From: Drosophila pseudoobscura
Lineage: Eukaryota; Arthropoda; Insecta; Diptera; Drosophilidae
DNA: 64,000 bases
Direction: 5' to 3'
Assembly: GCF_009870125.1 (NCBI RefSeq)
Contig: NC_046679.1
Location: 21,390,001 to 21,454,000, forward strand
In this document: positions 35,991 through 49,753 of the stretch, one piece after another
Layout of the letters: each line of letters begins with the position of its first letter
Position numbering within the stretch: position 1 is the stretch's first letter
Program-made: the position numbers and the translations under genes
Notes under the pieces: model-generated
The model's input: the letters and a program-made list of their open reading frames with translations, nothing else
Database searches by the model: none
Told to the model about the DNA's origin: nothing

Positions 35991-37377
35991 CTATAGATCC
36001 TTAAAATAGCCTATTTGTTCGTATTTGGGTAATAATTTCATGATATCCTTAACGTATACATCCTGATAGTATGTTTTCTGACGCGTTTCTGCATCTTGAA
36101 GCAGACCATTCATTGTAAAAGAATTCGTTTTGATGCCCAAAATTAATGGCAAAAAAGTAAACATATTAAACAAGTCTGAAACCAAAAGAAATGTAAATTC
36201 GAACTAAGCGAGTTTTAAATGAAATGAGTGACTTACCATAATATTTCAGCTTATGGATCTGTTGCCAGAGCTTCTCTTGGGTAGGCATTGCACCTTTGTA
36301 ACCCACTTTTTTCAGAGTATCCACCAACACAGAGAAGTAATAGTTGATCAACTTCTCGCCATGGGTCCAGCGCTGCTCTGGCTCCATCAGCATGTGGATG
36401 GAGTATATCAAGTCCACGGCTATGGGACCGGTATTACACAGTTGAAAGTCCACCAGCATGACGTCTTCGGAGTCGCCTGTCTCCTTGTTGTGCCTGAACA
36501 TCATATTCCGCAGATGAAAGTCTCCGTGACACAGCACGTAATATCCATCAGGTTGTGGATTTGTGCGATACTCTTGCAGAACGGTTTTCACCATGTCCAG
36601 GTAGGTATCTTTTATTTTCTCAAAGTGCGGCTTGTACTTCCTCAGCTCTGGCCATCGTTCCAGCATTTTAATGAAGGGAGGCATTGCCGTAGTCATAAAG
36701 GGATCGTTCATCAGGGCTGGCACTTCAGTCCAACCATATTGGAACTCCTTTAGAAAATCGGGTTGCTATGAAAAGAGAATCTTAGTCGGAGGTTGAGTCA
36801 ATAGTTTGCAGATTAAAGAGCTCACCTCATTGAGCAGTTTCATGCTGATGGCATGCCATTTGGCTAGTTTCGAGTAGGCTCTGCATAGTTCCTCCTCCCT
36901 AACCGGACGATCCCGGATGACAGTGTATCCCTGCGGCACCAGGTCCTCAAAGATCATAACCTGGCGGGGCTCAAGACTGTGATAGATGCACGGGACATAT
37001 AGCTTGGTGTCATCTCCCGCCTGCTTCAGTATCCTCTCAAACTCCGGCAGGGCTTTGGTATACATTCCAATTTCAGTTTCGAAAAAATGAGATTCACTTA
37101 GCATGTCCTTCTTGTGGCCCTCCTGTTCGGGCATCGTCTTAATGATCAGTGGCTTGGTGAACACTCCCTTGCGGGTTGTGTACTCAACTAGGGAGCGGAA
37201 CATAATGCTCGCATAGTGATCTCCCTGGGCGCTCGCGGGGGATATTTTCAGATCGGTAACTTTCAGTTCTGGCGCTCCCTCACACGTGCTCAGAATTTCG
37301 CCTATAAATTTAGCATTCAACCACTCTGGGGCCTCCAGCTCGTCGGCGTTAAATTGCTCCAAGTTTTCAGTCGTCAT
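35991..37377 (-). CDS. EcKL kinase E16 (group B)
   Basis: Exons are 36826-37377, 36237-36765 and 35991-36175, giving 421 aa. The exon layout is the same as in E8 and E15, and E15 is the closest paralogue. It starts MTTENLEQFNADELEAPEW and has GDHYASIMFRS, YHSLEPRQVMIFEDLVPQGYTV, KLAKWHAISM, CHGDFHLRN, MLVDFQLCNTGPIAVDLIYS and KYEQIGYFKDL. All catalytic residues are present. Likely a functional cytosolic small-molecule kinase. Confidence 0.93.
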
Positions 37378-38415
37378 TTTGTTTAGAGTAGAGGAAAAAC
37401 TATATTAGCTTGAACGGGTACGTATTCCGTGCGAGCTGGTTATGGAATGAAGCAGTTGATTTGATGAAAGGCACACTTTAAACGAAATGGTTTGAGCTTT
37501 TCGAAATTTCGAGTTTTGTGTTGTGAAATACATTTATCTAATCAGAGAGCCTTATTGTCCTTATAATTGTTGCTTAGGAAAACACATGCAAAATATTGTG
37601 AAATAATTCTAATGGTGAGCAAATCCTTTGGATAATTTTACTCTTGAGAGCTTTTCAATTTTCGTACTACGTTCATTTAAGTCCGAGGTATACAGAAACA
37701 ACTGATAAGAGTTATTACCCGCAAATATTAATTTTCACCGTGAGAGGTCTGCGATTGTATGCAATTGATAATGCAATAAAAATTTACTGATTAGCTAACA
37801 TTACTATGCGAAAAAATATACTCAATTCTAACAGTTACGAATAGTAGATATTTTAGATTCTAGTTTGTAGTTTCTGTTACATATATACATATGTACATAT
37901 TTGTTTAAATAATCATAGTTACACCCACTGAAGCGCTCATATACATACGTAGAGTATCTATTGTAGACCCAACAAATCTTGAAGCTTGTGAAAAGCTTTT
38001 CAGCTAAAAATATCATTGTCTATGAACCTCTATTCTGATCTCTAAAAAGCTTCGTTATAACTACTATTATTCATTACCTTTCTCTCCTTTCCTACGCGTC
38101 ATACTACAGCGCCTTTCGGTTGGCTATTTTCATGTATACAGAGATCAATTATATCAAGAATATTAACTAAAATACACTTTAACTCTATAAGAAATACCTA
38201 TACTGAAGTATTGAGAATCTAGCTCTACATAATTCAAACATTTACTATAATCACGAAGAATAATAAACATATAATAGGTACATATATACAAATACATATG
38301 GGTGATTAACTATTGACTAGCCTAAGGAATATATGTACATTTGTCCATAAACATATATAAGATTTATCTAATTTTTATATACAGTATAACACAGTTTTAA
38401 GGATGACACTTTCGA
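37378..38415. other. Intergenic E16-E17
   Basis: 1.0 kb of AT-rich spacer holding the E16 promoter and E17 3' UTR. No gene or repeat is recognised. Confidence 0.5.
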
Positions 38416-39803
38416 TCATTGATCCGCATCGAGCAAGCCCTCCTGGTGGAACTTGGGAAGGAGTTGTCGCATTATCCTCTGAGTAGCTGGATTGCCATAG
38501 CAGGCGTTCTTGAAGTTGATCGCCCGCTGATTGCTCTGCATTAAGGCATTGAAATCGGCATCAGCCGACTCCACATTCCTCTGAATGGGTAAGATGGAGA
38601 TAGTTGTGTGCATGCCTAAGGATCAGAGAAGAAACCATAAAGTTATTCCAGAAATAAACGCAGGAGAATCGTGTACTGCTCACCATAGAAGGCCTTTTCT
38701 TGTAACTGCTGATGAAACTGGTGCATGCTGGGAATGGCAGCTTTAAAACGGAGTTTCCTCAGTGTTTCCGAGAAGATGTTGAAGTAATAGTGGATCAGCT
38801 CCTCCTGGTTGTTCAGATGGAGATCAAACTCCAGCGAGGAGTTCAGGAAGTAGAAAAGATCAATGGCTGGTGAACCCCAGGCGACATATTGAAAGTCAAT
38901 GAGGATCACATCCTCCGCTTCGCCAGTCTCCTTGTCATACTTGACAAGGACATTGTTAGTCCACAGATCGCCATGGGCCAGGACATTGATCTGGCCGGGA
39001 CTCACATCGAAGACGCGCTTGCCCAGCTCCATGTAGACAGGCAACAGAGCCTCCAGTTTCTCGGCATACAGCTCATATCCAGGCCACTGGGCCACTCTTC
39101 GACTGGCAGCCTGTAGCATGCCCAGAAAGCAGGGGGCATAGTTATCCGTGTGACGGTTGAACATTCCTCGATCATAACTCTCCAAGGCATGATCCTCGCG
39201 CTCGTTCAACACCGCCGATGTGGCATGCATCTTGGCCAACTTCCGAAGTACAAGACGTGCCAACTTTAGATCGAGTCCGGTGAGACGATCGGGCATCACA
39301 AATTTCCGCGCACTGAGATCCTCAAAGATCAGCACCGAACGATCGTAGTCCACGGCCATGGTCTCGGCAAAGATCTCCTCCCCATCTTCGATCTCGTGGA
39401 GCAGAGCCTTCAGCTTAGGCAGAATCTGCTCATAGATGGACATCTCGCGATTGAAGATGTCATAGGGTTCCATTGCGTTCCTGGAAAACTCGTCGCTCTC
39501 GAAGGAGGACTTTATAATGTAGTGACCGATCTGGCAGGTGCCATCGCGTCTCGTGAACTGGGCTTTCACTCGGGTCAGCACTCCGCCATAGTTTTCACCC
39601 TTTCCCAGGGCGGGATGGACCTGCAGGCAGGTGATCTTGATCCTCTGATCGCCATAGAAGTCCCTCAGCGCATCCTGAATATAGCTCTCCGTCAGCCAAT
39701 CAGGAGCATCCATAATAACCGAGTTGGAGTTGGTAGAAGGAGCAGCGGATCCACTAAGCTTGGGAATGGCATCGAGTGCCCCGATCAGATCCGAAACCGA
39801 CAT
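38416..39803 (-). CDS. EcKL kinase E17 (group C)
   Basis: Two exons, 38684-39803 and 38416-38615, giving 439 aa, the longest copy here. A low-complexity leader of about 30 residues precedes MDAPDWLTESY. It has GENYGGVLTRV, LIFEDLSARKFVMPDRLTGLD, KLAKMHATSA, AHGDLWTNNVLV (His about 277), LIDFQYVAWGSPAIDLFYF and the tail FHQEGLLDADQ. Only the last family intron (phase 1) is kept. Diverges from E18 across about 1.6 kb; E18 is its closest relative, so the pair arose by an inverted duplication or later inversion. The active site is complete. Confidence 0.93.
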
Positions 39804-39857
39804 GATGATAAATGATCTTGTTTTGCGATATGGTGTTTAAAAATCAGAGCACCTCAG

Positions 39858-39865
39858 CTTTTATA
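39858..39865 (-). promoter_or_regulatory. TATA box of E17
   Basis: TATAAAAG on the minus strand starts 62 bp before the ATG at 39803, predicting a start near 39835 and a leader of about 30 nt. The initiator is unclear. Confidence 0.5.
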
Positions 39866-41336
39866 TGAAAACTGCAGCTGTTCCCACGTACATTCGTCAC
39901 AATTGTGATTTATAATACCCCCATAAAATCACAGACGTATGTAAATATAGACGCGGGCTTACAGATTACTCTTTTTATTGGGGCGCAAGCACCCCCGAAA
40001 CCCCCGAAGGCATCTGAGTAAGATGCCTCGTGGCTGGCACTCTCACGCCGCGGCATGGCTACTGCCTAATCGGACAGATTGTTTGGATTTCGGTCGCTGG
40101 CAAACCTGTTAATCTATATAGCACTTGGTGTGGGCTTAGGGATGGACGACGACGACAACGAAGCCGACGACGACAAGTGTTTTATGCCAGAGCTCAGAAA
40201 CGCCTAGCATTTCTTAACTGAAATCATCTCTTCAAAGAGTGAACAACCTACGTCAAAGGCTGGATACTAAAACAAAGGGATACGTTGAAAAAAATCAATA
40301 AAGACATTTAAGGAAACTACTTTCTTCATGGATTTCTAAGAATAATATATGTGGATTGATGGATTTAAATTGAAAGAAAGTATCAAGGAAAAAATATTTA
40401 AAAAATGATTTCATTCTATTCTATTTTTTTTCGACATATATTATGAGTATTCGGGTGAAATATGGAACAATTTTTGCTTTTTCAAATATTCAATAGAGGC
40501 CATTACAAAATCGAAATATGCAACAAATTTTGGTGTTTGGTAAACTTAATGGATCCGTTATAAAAATTGTATAAATATGGTGCATTTTTGGAATTAAAAA
40601 ACATGTATAATATGAATATTAAAATTTGGTCACATTTTCTATCTTCAACTTTGTTTTAAAATTATATAAAAAGAGTTTTGTATCACGCTTTAAACGGTTT
40701 CCTTAAAGTTCTAGTCAAATATTAAAGCACTTACTAACTGAGTCTGGGCAAACAATCCTAAAGATACATTGCACTTATGAGATACGAATAATAGGCTGCC
40801 ATCATCAAGACCTCAAAATTGTTTGCATAAGCAAACGAGCGCCTGTCGATGGGAATCTTATTGCCTTGAATGGGAATCTGCGTGATACACCAAGCAACAA
40901 AACACTCAAATACAAATGTCTTACTATATATTCTATATATATTTAATGGAGCCCTACTTTTCCTGCCTTAGGGCTCCAAAAGAAATGGTAATTTTCCTTC
41001 AGTTAAAGGTATTTAATCAGCCAAAAAAAACTGTTCCCAACCATATAAAAGACATTAATCTTGAGACCTGCGGGCCATTAGTGCTTGGCACACGTTACGC
41101 ATTTCTGGGGCCGGCCTGTTGCCAAACGGATCTCCAGAGAGCACAGTAATCCCCAAATGTTTGCCGAGGGGAATAAAAACATATAACGCTTCCATCCCAA
41201 ATCTGGAGGAGCGGAATGCAATTAAAGAAAGGCAAACACACGATACGCAAGATACAAATACAGATACAGTTACGAGAGCATCAGCATTTCAATCTAGTAT
41301 CATTTTCACCTTGACAAAGGCATTGCCTTCGGCAGA

Positions 41337-41370
41337 TATAAAGGCGGACGAGTGCGCTTCGGTGATCATT
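41337..41370 (+). promoter_or_regulatory. Core promoter of E18
   Basis: TATAAAGG starts at 41337, and the initiator-like TCATTA has its A at 41367, a spacing of 30. The leader to ATG 41393 would be 26 nt. Confidence 0.7.
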
Positions 41371-41392
41371 ATTCACTCGGAGATTGGACAAA

Positions 41393-42716
41393 ATGGCAGG
41401 CGCACCAGAGTGGCTGACCCACGACTACCTAGAGCAAGCTCTGCGCTCTTACTACAATGACGAAAGCCTGAAGATTGTCAAGCTGGAAATAAATCCCGCC
41501 TTGAGTGCTGGGGAAAACTATGGCGGTGTTTTGACCAGAGCCCGCCTACGGTTTACGCTGTCCAAAAATCCAGAGGAAGAGCAACTACAGAACCTCATTG
41601 TGAAGACGGCCATCGATGACGATGAGCTGAGCAAGGAGCTGATGGCGCCCTATGATATCTTCAATCGTGAGATGAACATCTATGAGGACGTGCTGCCCAA
41701 GCTGAACGCTCTTCTCCAGGAGATCGGTGACTCTGAGCCCATCTTTCCCACCGCCATCTATGTGGATCGCGAGCGCACGGCGATCGTCTTCGAGGATCTC
41801 TCAGTGGCTGGGTATGTGATGGCTGATCGCGTGCGACTCCTGAATGTGGAGCACACGCATCTCATCCTGCGAAAGCTGGCCAAGATGCATGCCACCTCGG
41901 CGGTGCTGAATGAGCGTCAGTCCGGCTGCCTGGAGAGCTACGATCGTGGATTCTTCAATCGCTATACGAACGCTTATAGCGGGTACTTTGTGGGTGGCCT
42001 CCTGGCCGCCGCCCGATGGATGAGTCAGGTGCCAAAACTGGCGGATTATGGACAGAAACTCTTCGAGCTGGCACCTCACTACATGGAGATTGGCAAGAAG
42101 TGCTTTACCCCCACGCCGGGACATGTAAATGTCCTGGCACATGGCGATGTGTGGACCAACAATGTCATGTTCAAATACGATCCCTCCACGGGTCGTCCCG
42201 TGGATGTCCTGCTCATCGATTTCCAATACTCCTTCTGGGGATCGCCCTGCATCGATCTGCATCATCTTTTCAACACTTCGCTGAAGGAGCCACTGCGCCG
42301 AGATCAGCAGAGCGGTCTCTTCCAGTTCTATCATAGCATCTTTACCGATACCCTGCAGAAGCTCCACTACCGTCAGAATCCCATACCCAGTCTTCTTGAT
42401 TTCAAGCTGCAAACCGAACAAAAACGTTTCTTTGGTGAGTAGTCCCCTGGGGGATCTCCAGATCCTTAGAACTAGATCTCTACTAAGGATTTTTTATTGT
42501 CTCCCCATAGCTTTGCACTCGACTGTGGTTGTCCAGCCGGTGATGATCAGCGAGGATGCCACAGATGCCTGCTTCAATGCACTGATGAACGATGATGAGC
42601 GTGGCATTCGTTTCAAGAATCGCCTTTACCACAACCCAAAAGTACAAGAAAATTTGAAGGCTATGGTGCCATTCTTTGATAGGAAGGGACTGCTGGAAGT
42701 GGACCAGTGCCGCTAG
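41393..42716 (+). CDS. EcKL kinase E18 (group C)
   Basis: Two exons, 41393-42434 and 42511-42716, giving 415 aa. The first ATG downstream of the promoter gives MAGAPEWLTHDY. It has GENYGGVLTRA, IVFEDLSVAGYVMADRVRLLN, KLAKMHATSA, AHGDVWTNNVMF (His about 250), LIDFQYSFWGSPCIDLHHL and FFDRKGLLEVDQ. The only intron is the conserved last one, phase 1. Nearest relative is E17. The active site is complete and no defect is visible; substrate unknown. Confidence 0.93.
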
Positions 42717-43917
42717 GCGGCAATGATACGTGTTTGGTTAGGTTAATAATAGTTTTTAATATAATATATAATACATAAGAGTATTATTAAATATACATAC
42801 GTATATATAACCATTTGGAATGGTTAATAAGGATTTGATCAAAGTTTTGTCACGCAAATCTCCGATCCCATACAATATACATATATTCTTGTTTTAAAGC
42901 TATCCTTGGTTTACCTTTATGAATACGCAGCTCAATATCTCAGCTCAAACACATATATCTATCATTATATTGTATGGATATAAGCCATGTGGAAATCCCT
43001 TGTTCGTATTAAAACTTTGTAGTTAGGTATAAAGAAGGAATAACATTGGATCATATATGTAGCTTTCATAAGGTCTCATCGGATCCAAAGGTTAAAATGT
43101 GGGCATTCGGTGGGTATTGCATTGAGTTTCAGTTTCTGACTGGAATCCGCAGGTAACGAGCATCAACTTTGTGCAGTCATTGCACGTTCTCGTCTCCATC
43201 TATCTATATAACTATTGGTGATCAAAACTAAGGAGCATCACCCAGCCTCACACATAAATTACTTAAAGATCACTTAAGATAACAGTATATCATCCATTGC
43301 CACTGCGTGACATTTTTCGACATTTCTTTATCAGATATGACACCGCCCCAAGGCACGAGACCCATCACTACGATCTACAGATATTCTCGTAATCGTGTAT
43401 AGTATCTATAAATATATATAACAAGGGCTTTGCATAACAAACATTAAGATGGATTTATGGGTTGTGAAGCAGATAAATTTGTCTCTGGATCGAGAGTGAT
43501 CTTAAAACGCTACGTAAGTGGTCGTCAGTCGGTGTGGAGATGATTTACGGCAGTGCCACACTTACGTCACATGGTGAAACTTACTATATAGTCCGATATA
43601 GTAGGTACGCTACCTATATACTTGTACCGATTTCTGTGGAGGTGCCACTCACACTGTACTATCTCATACGGTCGAGTACTCGTATGTGTCGCGAGCTCTA
43701 AGCGATTCCTTTATCTATTCAGCTGTGGATAGATCTGGAAGGCAGTGAGACCCTGTTCGGAAGGTGCTACGTAATGGTCTGAGTCGGGTTGCTTTACAGC
43801 CATACCATAATGTGGGATCTGACGGAGAATGAGATTGTGGCCACCCGACACCGACTGACTATAAATTGGGCGCTTTTCCGCCGCAACGATTCAGACTGAA
43901 AAGTTAAAGCAAGCATC
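42717..43917. other. Intergenic E18-E19
   Basis: 1.2 kb of AT-rich spacer, ending in the E19 promoter. No gene or family repeat is recognised. Confidence 0.5.
43860..43897 (+). promoter_or_regulatory. Core promoter of E19
   Basis: TATAAAT starts at 43860 and a TTCAGACT initiator-like site has its A at 43893, a spacing of 33. The leader would be about 25 nt. Confidence 0.55.
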
Positions 43918-45264
43918 ATGGTTGAACAGCATAAAGAGAACAAAGAAGAGGCTGCGACAGACTTTCATCCCTCCCCCGTGTGGCTGAACGAGTCCTATCT
44001 GGAGTCTTTGCTACAGAGCAAGAAGAAGGATGCAGGTCTGAGAATCACCCAACTGGACATCAAGCCAGCCACAGCCAAGGGGGAGAACTATGCGAGTGTC
44101 ATGACCCGAGTAAAAGTGACCTACGTCAAGAGCGGCGCCAAGACTCCCGAGGAAGGATACTACATTGTGAAGACAACCTACGAGAACGATCCTGTCATAT
44201 CCAGCATCTTTTCCGGCTACCAGGCCAGCACGACAGAGATGCTGATGTACGAAAAAGTCCTGCCCAAGTTGAGTGATCTCATCGATGGTACACAGGAGCC
44301 CGAGAAGCTGTTTGCCCAGACCTTGCACGTGGACTATGAGCACGATGCGATCATCTTCGAGGATCTGGCTGTGTCCAAGCATGTACTGGCCGATCGGTTG
44401 GCGGGCTTTGACCTGGAACACACGCACATGGCTCTCCGAAAGCTGGCCAAGATGCATGCCGCCGCCGCTGCCCTCAACGAACGACAGCCGGGAGTCCTAA
44501 CAAAATTGGATCATGGAATCTTCAATCGTCACACGGAGGGCTTTGGTCCTTTCTTTCAGAACATGATGGTGATGGGGGCAGAGTTCGCCGACAAGTGTCC
44601 GGAGCTGGGCAGCTACTATGGCAACAAGCTGAGGGCCTTGGTCAAGCGTCTGATGGAGTACTCAACGCGGGTGTACGATCCACAGCCAGATGAGTTCAAC
44701 ACGCTGGTGCATGGCGACTTTTGGGTGAACAATGTGATGCTACGATATGGCGAGAAAAAGGAACCCCTGGACATGATCCTCATCGACTTTCAGTTCTCCA
44801 GTTGGTCTTCGCCGGCCGTGGATCTGCATTACTTTTTCAACACCTCTCTGCAGAATAAAATACGCTTCCACCAGCAGGATGCGTTGATTCAGTTCTATCA
44901 TAAGGTGCTAGTGGATACCCTGAAGGATCTGAAATATGGTGGATATATACCCTCGCTCAGGCAGCTTGTCCTGCAGCTGGAAAAGGGAAAATTCATTAGT
45001 GAGTAAACACAACAGGCTCTTTATAAAGTAAGAGAGAAAAATAACTCCCTTTTAATTTATACAGCCGTCAGTGTGTCATTGGCCTGCCAGGGTATAATGC
45101 TAAATGATCAGACAGACAATGCGGACTTCAATGCCCTGATCCAGGACGATGAGCGAGGACGCAACTTCAGGCGGGTGGTCTACAGCAATAAGAGGTTCCA
45201 GGAGATAGTAAAGAATTTGTTGCCCGCCTTTGATCGCATCGGTCTTCTGGACGTCACCGACTAA
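43918..45264 (+). CDS. EcKL kinase E19 (group C)
   Basis: Two exons, 43918-44998 and 45065-45264, giving 426 aa. It starts MVEQHKENKEEAATDF and has SPVWLNESYL, GENYASVMTRV, IIFEDLAVSKHVLADRLAGFD, KLAKMHAAAA, VHGDFWVNNVML (His about 265), LIDFQFSSWSSPAVDLHYF and FDRIGLLDVTD. The codon split by the single phase-1 intron is Thr (A/CC) rather than the usual Gly or Ala. All catalytic residues are present. Convergent with E20 downstream. Confidence 0.93.
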
Positions 45265-45597
45265 GAGACTCGAGACTTATGTATGTGTTATATGTATTGT
45301 AAACCAAATGAAATATGAAATATAATATAATTACTATTTACTTTCCCCCTAATGTGTGTGCTCAAGTGTATTTACCAGACAGCTGGTTAACTATCTTCAG
45401 CACAACGAATTTAAGTGCCTGTAAGTGTTATCAGGTAGATTTTATTTAATGTTTGCCTTTGATGTTTGACAAGAGCTCAACGATATCTCAATTGCCCACA
45501 ACCATGAGGACCTATCCCTCTGTTCCTGTACAGGTCAGTTTTTTTGCCAGAAGGTACTAATGGTGAAATTGCAATTTTATTGTTATTGTTAAGTAAA
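45265..45597. other. Convergent spacer E19-E20
   Basis: 333 bp between the 3' ends of E19 (+) and E20 (-). No gene is seen. Confidence 0.5.
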
Positions 45598-46919
45598 TCA
45601 CATTTCGTCCAGCAATCCCTGCTGATCCAGAAACGGAAGTGTTAGATGCAATTTCCTTCTGACGGACTCCACCTGAAAGATACTATCTTTATACCGTATG
45701 GCGCCTTCGGACTCTGACAGAACCTGTTCCATGGATGACTCCTCCTTGCCCTCATAGAGCATCACAGGCTCGAAGAGTAGGGAACAGAAAACAGCTTAGG
45801 GAAGAGAAATTATAAGTACAATTATCCCTTAGCTAGGACTGTATTCCACTCACCGTAGAAGGCTCTTGCCTTGAACTGCAGTTGAAAGTCAAACAAAGTT
45901 GGGACCTTGCCGCCATAATTGACCTTTTTTAGGCCCGCCACCAGCTTATAGTAGTAGAACTGCACCAGCTTCGTCTGATGGTGCAGCCGAAGATCATCGT
46001 GCACCGATGTGGAGAAGAAGTAATGCAGATCGATGGCCGGAGAATTCCAAACACTAAACTGAAAGTCTATGAAGATCATGTTGCTGGGATGTCCCTTTGC
46101 GTCATATTGGAACATGAAGTTTGTAGTCCAGGGATCCCCATGGGCCAAAGTCACAAAGTCCCCGGGTCTTATGGTTGTGGATCGTTCGCCATAGTCCATG
46201 ATATTATCCACGAGATGATCGATCTTCGACTGGTAGCGTTGCTGTAGTTCCTTGTCCAGCTTTAACGAGCGAGATAGGGCCTTGAGAAGATTCCTCATGA
46301 TCGGCTGGTAGGCACGGGTATGTTTATTAAAGAATCCCCGATCGTAATCCTTGGCAAAAATGCCTGGCTTCCGTTCGCTTAGAGCTGCAGCTGTGGCATG
46401 AAAGGTGGCCATTTTCTCCAGCACCAGATGCGTATGCTCCAGATCCAGTTTCTTAAGCCGATCGGCAACCTTGTACTGCCCCAGCGACATGTCCTCAAAG
46501 ATGATGGAGCCCCTATCGCGATCCACGTTGACGGTGGCCGCAAACAGTTTCCGCTGATCCTTGAGCTCCTGTCTGGCTATCTCCGCCAACTGAGGCAGGA
46601 TGTTCTCATACATATCCATTTCCCTGACGTAAACGCCATAAGGGAAGAGCACATCAGCAGCCGGATCCTTGCTCGTAAAAGTAGTCTTCACCAAAAACGT
46701 AGTGGTCTGTGTGCCCTTGGAGGGTTTCGTTGTATATTCCAAATTGATACGAGTCATCACACTGCCAAAGTTCTCGCCATTCGCAATGGCTGGCTTGATG
46801 ATCAGCTTTTCCAATTTGAGAGTGTCATCTTTGAAGAAGATCCGCAACTTCTTCTGCACGTAGTCCTGGGTCAGCCATGCAGGTGCCGGATGTGTCTTCT
46901 CTGTGGCTTCTTTGGGCAT
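45598..46919 (-). CDS. EcKL kinase E20 (group C)
   Basis: Two exons, 45854-46919 and 45598-45794, giving 420 aa. It starts MPKEATEKTHPAPAWL and has GENFGSVMTRI, IIFEDMSLGQYKVADRLKKLD, KMATFHATAA, AHGDPWTTNFMF (His about 260), FIDFQFSVWNSPAIDLHYF and FLDQQGLLDEM. The last exon is more diverged than in E17-E19 but keeps its frame and its phase-1 boundary. This is the right-hand end of the EcKL cluster. The active site is complete. Confidence 0.92.
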
Positions 46920-47517
46920 GGTCCTAACCGTAGCTCAGGTCTTGGGTTTGTGTGCTTTTGTTAATAGGAGTGCATTGTTTTTATATAGCCCTCCTCTAAG
47001 AGGTGGGAGAAATGATAAGTGTAAGTACGCCATTATCATGCAGCAATTCAACGAATTCCGTATGGGAAACAGCGTGTAAATTTATTACAATACATGTTCA
47101 GTTCTCCCTCTATCTCAAGTGCTTGACCGAACCGCGAACGCCCTAGGGGACAGCGAGCCCTCGTGAATGGAGACGGAAGCCTTCGAATCAAAGCACTCAT
47201 TCTAACGAAAGAAATCATCCTACTATAATATGAATGGGTAGCATTCCGCTGAATCACAGAAATCTCGAGCAAATTGTTTGAATAGAATAGCGCTCTTTGT
47301 TGAGTTTACAGATTACACTAGATAAAGAACGAGCGAGTGCTGTTTATTACAAATGTACATAATAAAAGTAAGTTTATTCTAGCCACGTGTTACCCGAGAT
47401 GAACAGATCGCCACAAATTGATCTTCAAATCTCGTTTATCTGGGATGGCTTCGTTTTTATCATTAAATTAGGTATCACTAAAGTGTAAGGTACCAACAAA
47501 TTATATACCTTTTTATT
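46920..47517. other. Intergenic E20-RIOK2
   Basis: 598 bp. TATATAAAA on the minus strand (about 46978-46987) is a likely TATA box for E20. The rest would hold the RIOK2 3' UTR. No other gene is seen. Confidence 0.5.
46978..46987 (-). promoter_or_regulatory. TATA box of E20
   Basis: TATATAAAA on the minus strand about 65 bp before ATG 46919 fits a short leader. The initiator is unclear. Confidence 0.5.

Positions 47518-49753
<2,236 letters not shown>

Larger units (their letters stand above)
39804..41392. other. Divergent intergenic region E17/E18
   Basis: 1.6 kb between two divergent starts, with a promoter at each end (listed separately). The stretch near 39980-40170 is richer in GC and contains GACGACGACGACAACGAAGC; I cannot identify it. 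No gene is recognised. Confidence 0.5.

Noticed and set aside
40120-40175. GACGACGACGACAACGAAGC stretch as a possible coding repeat
   Set aside because: It is short, with no open frame of family character and no splice context; I cannot support a gene.
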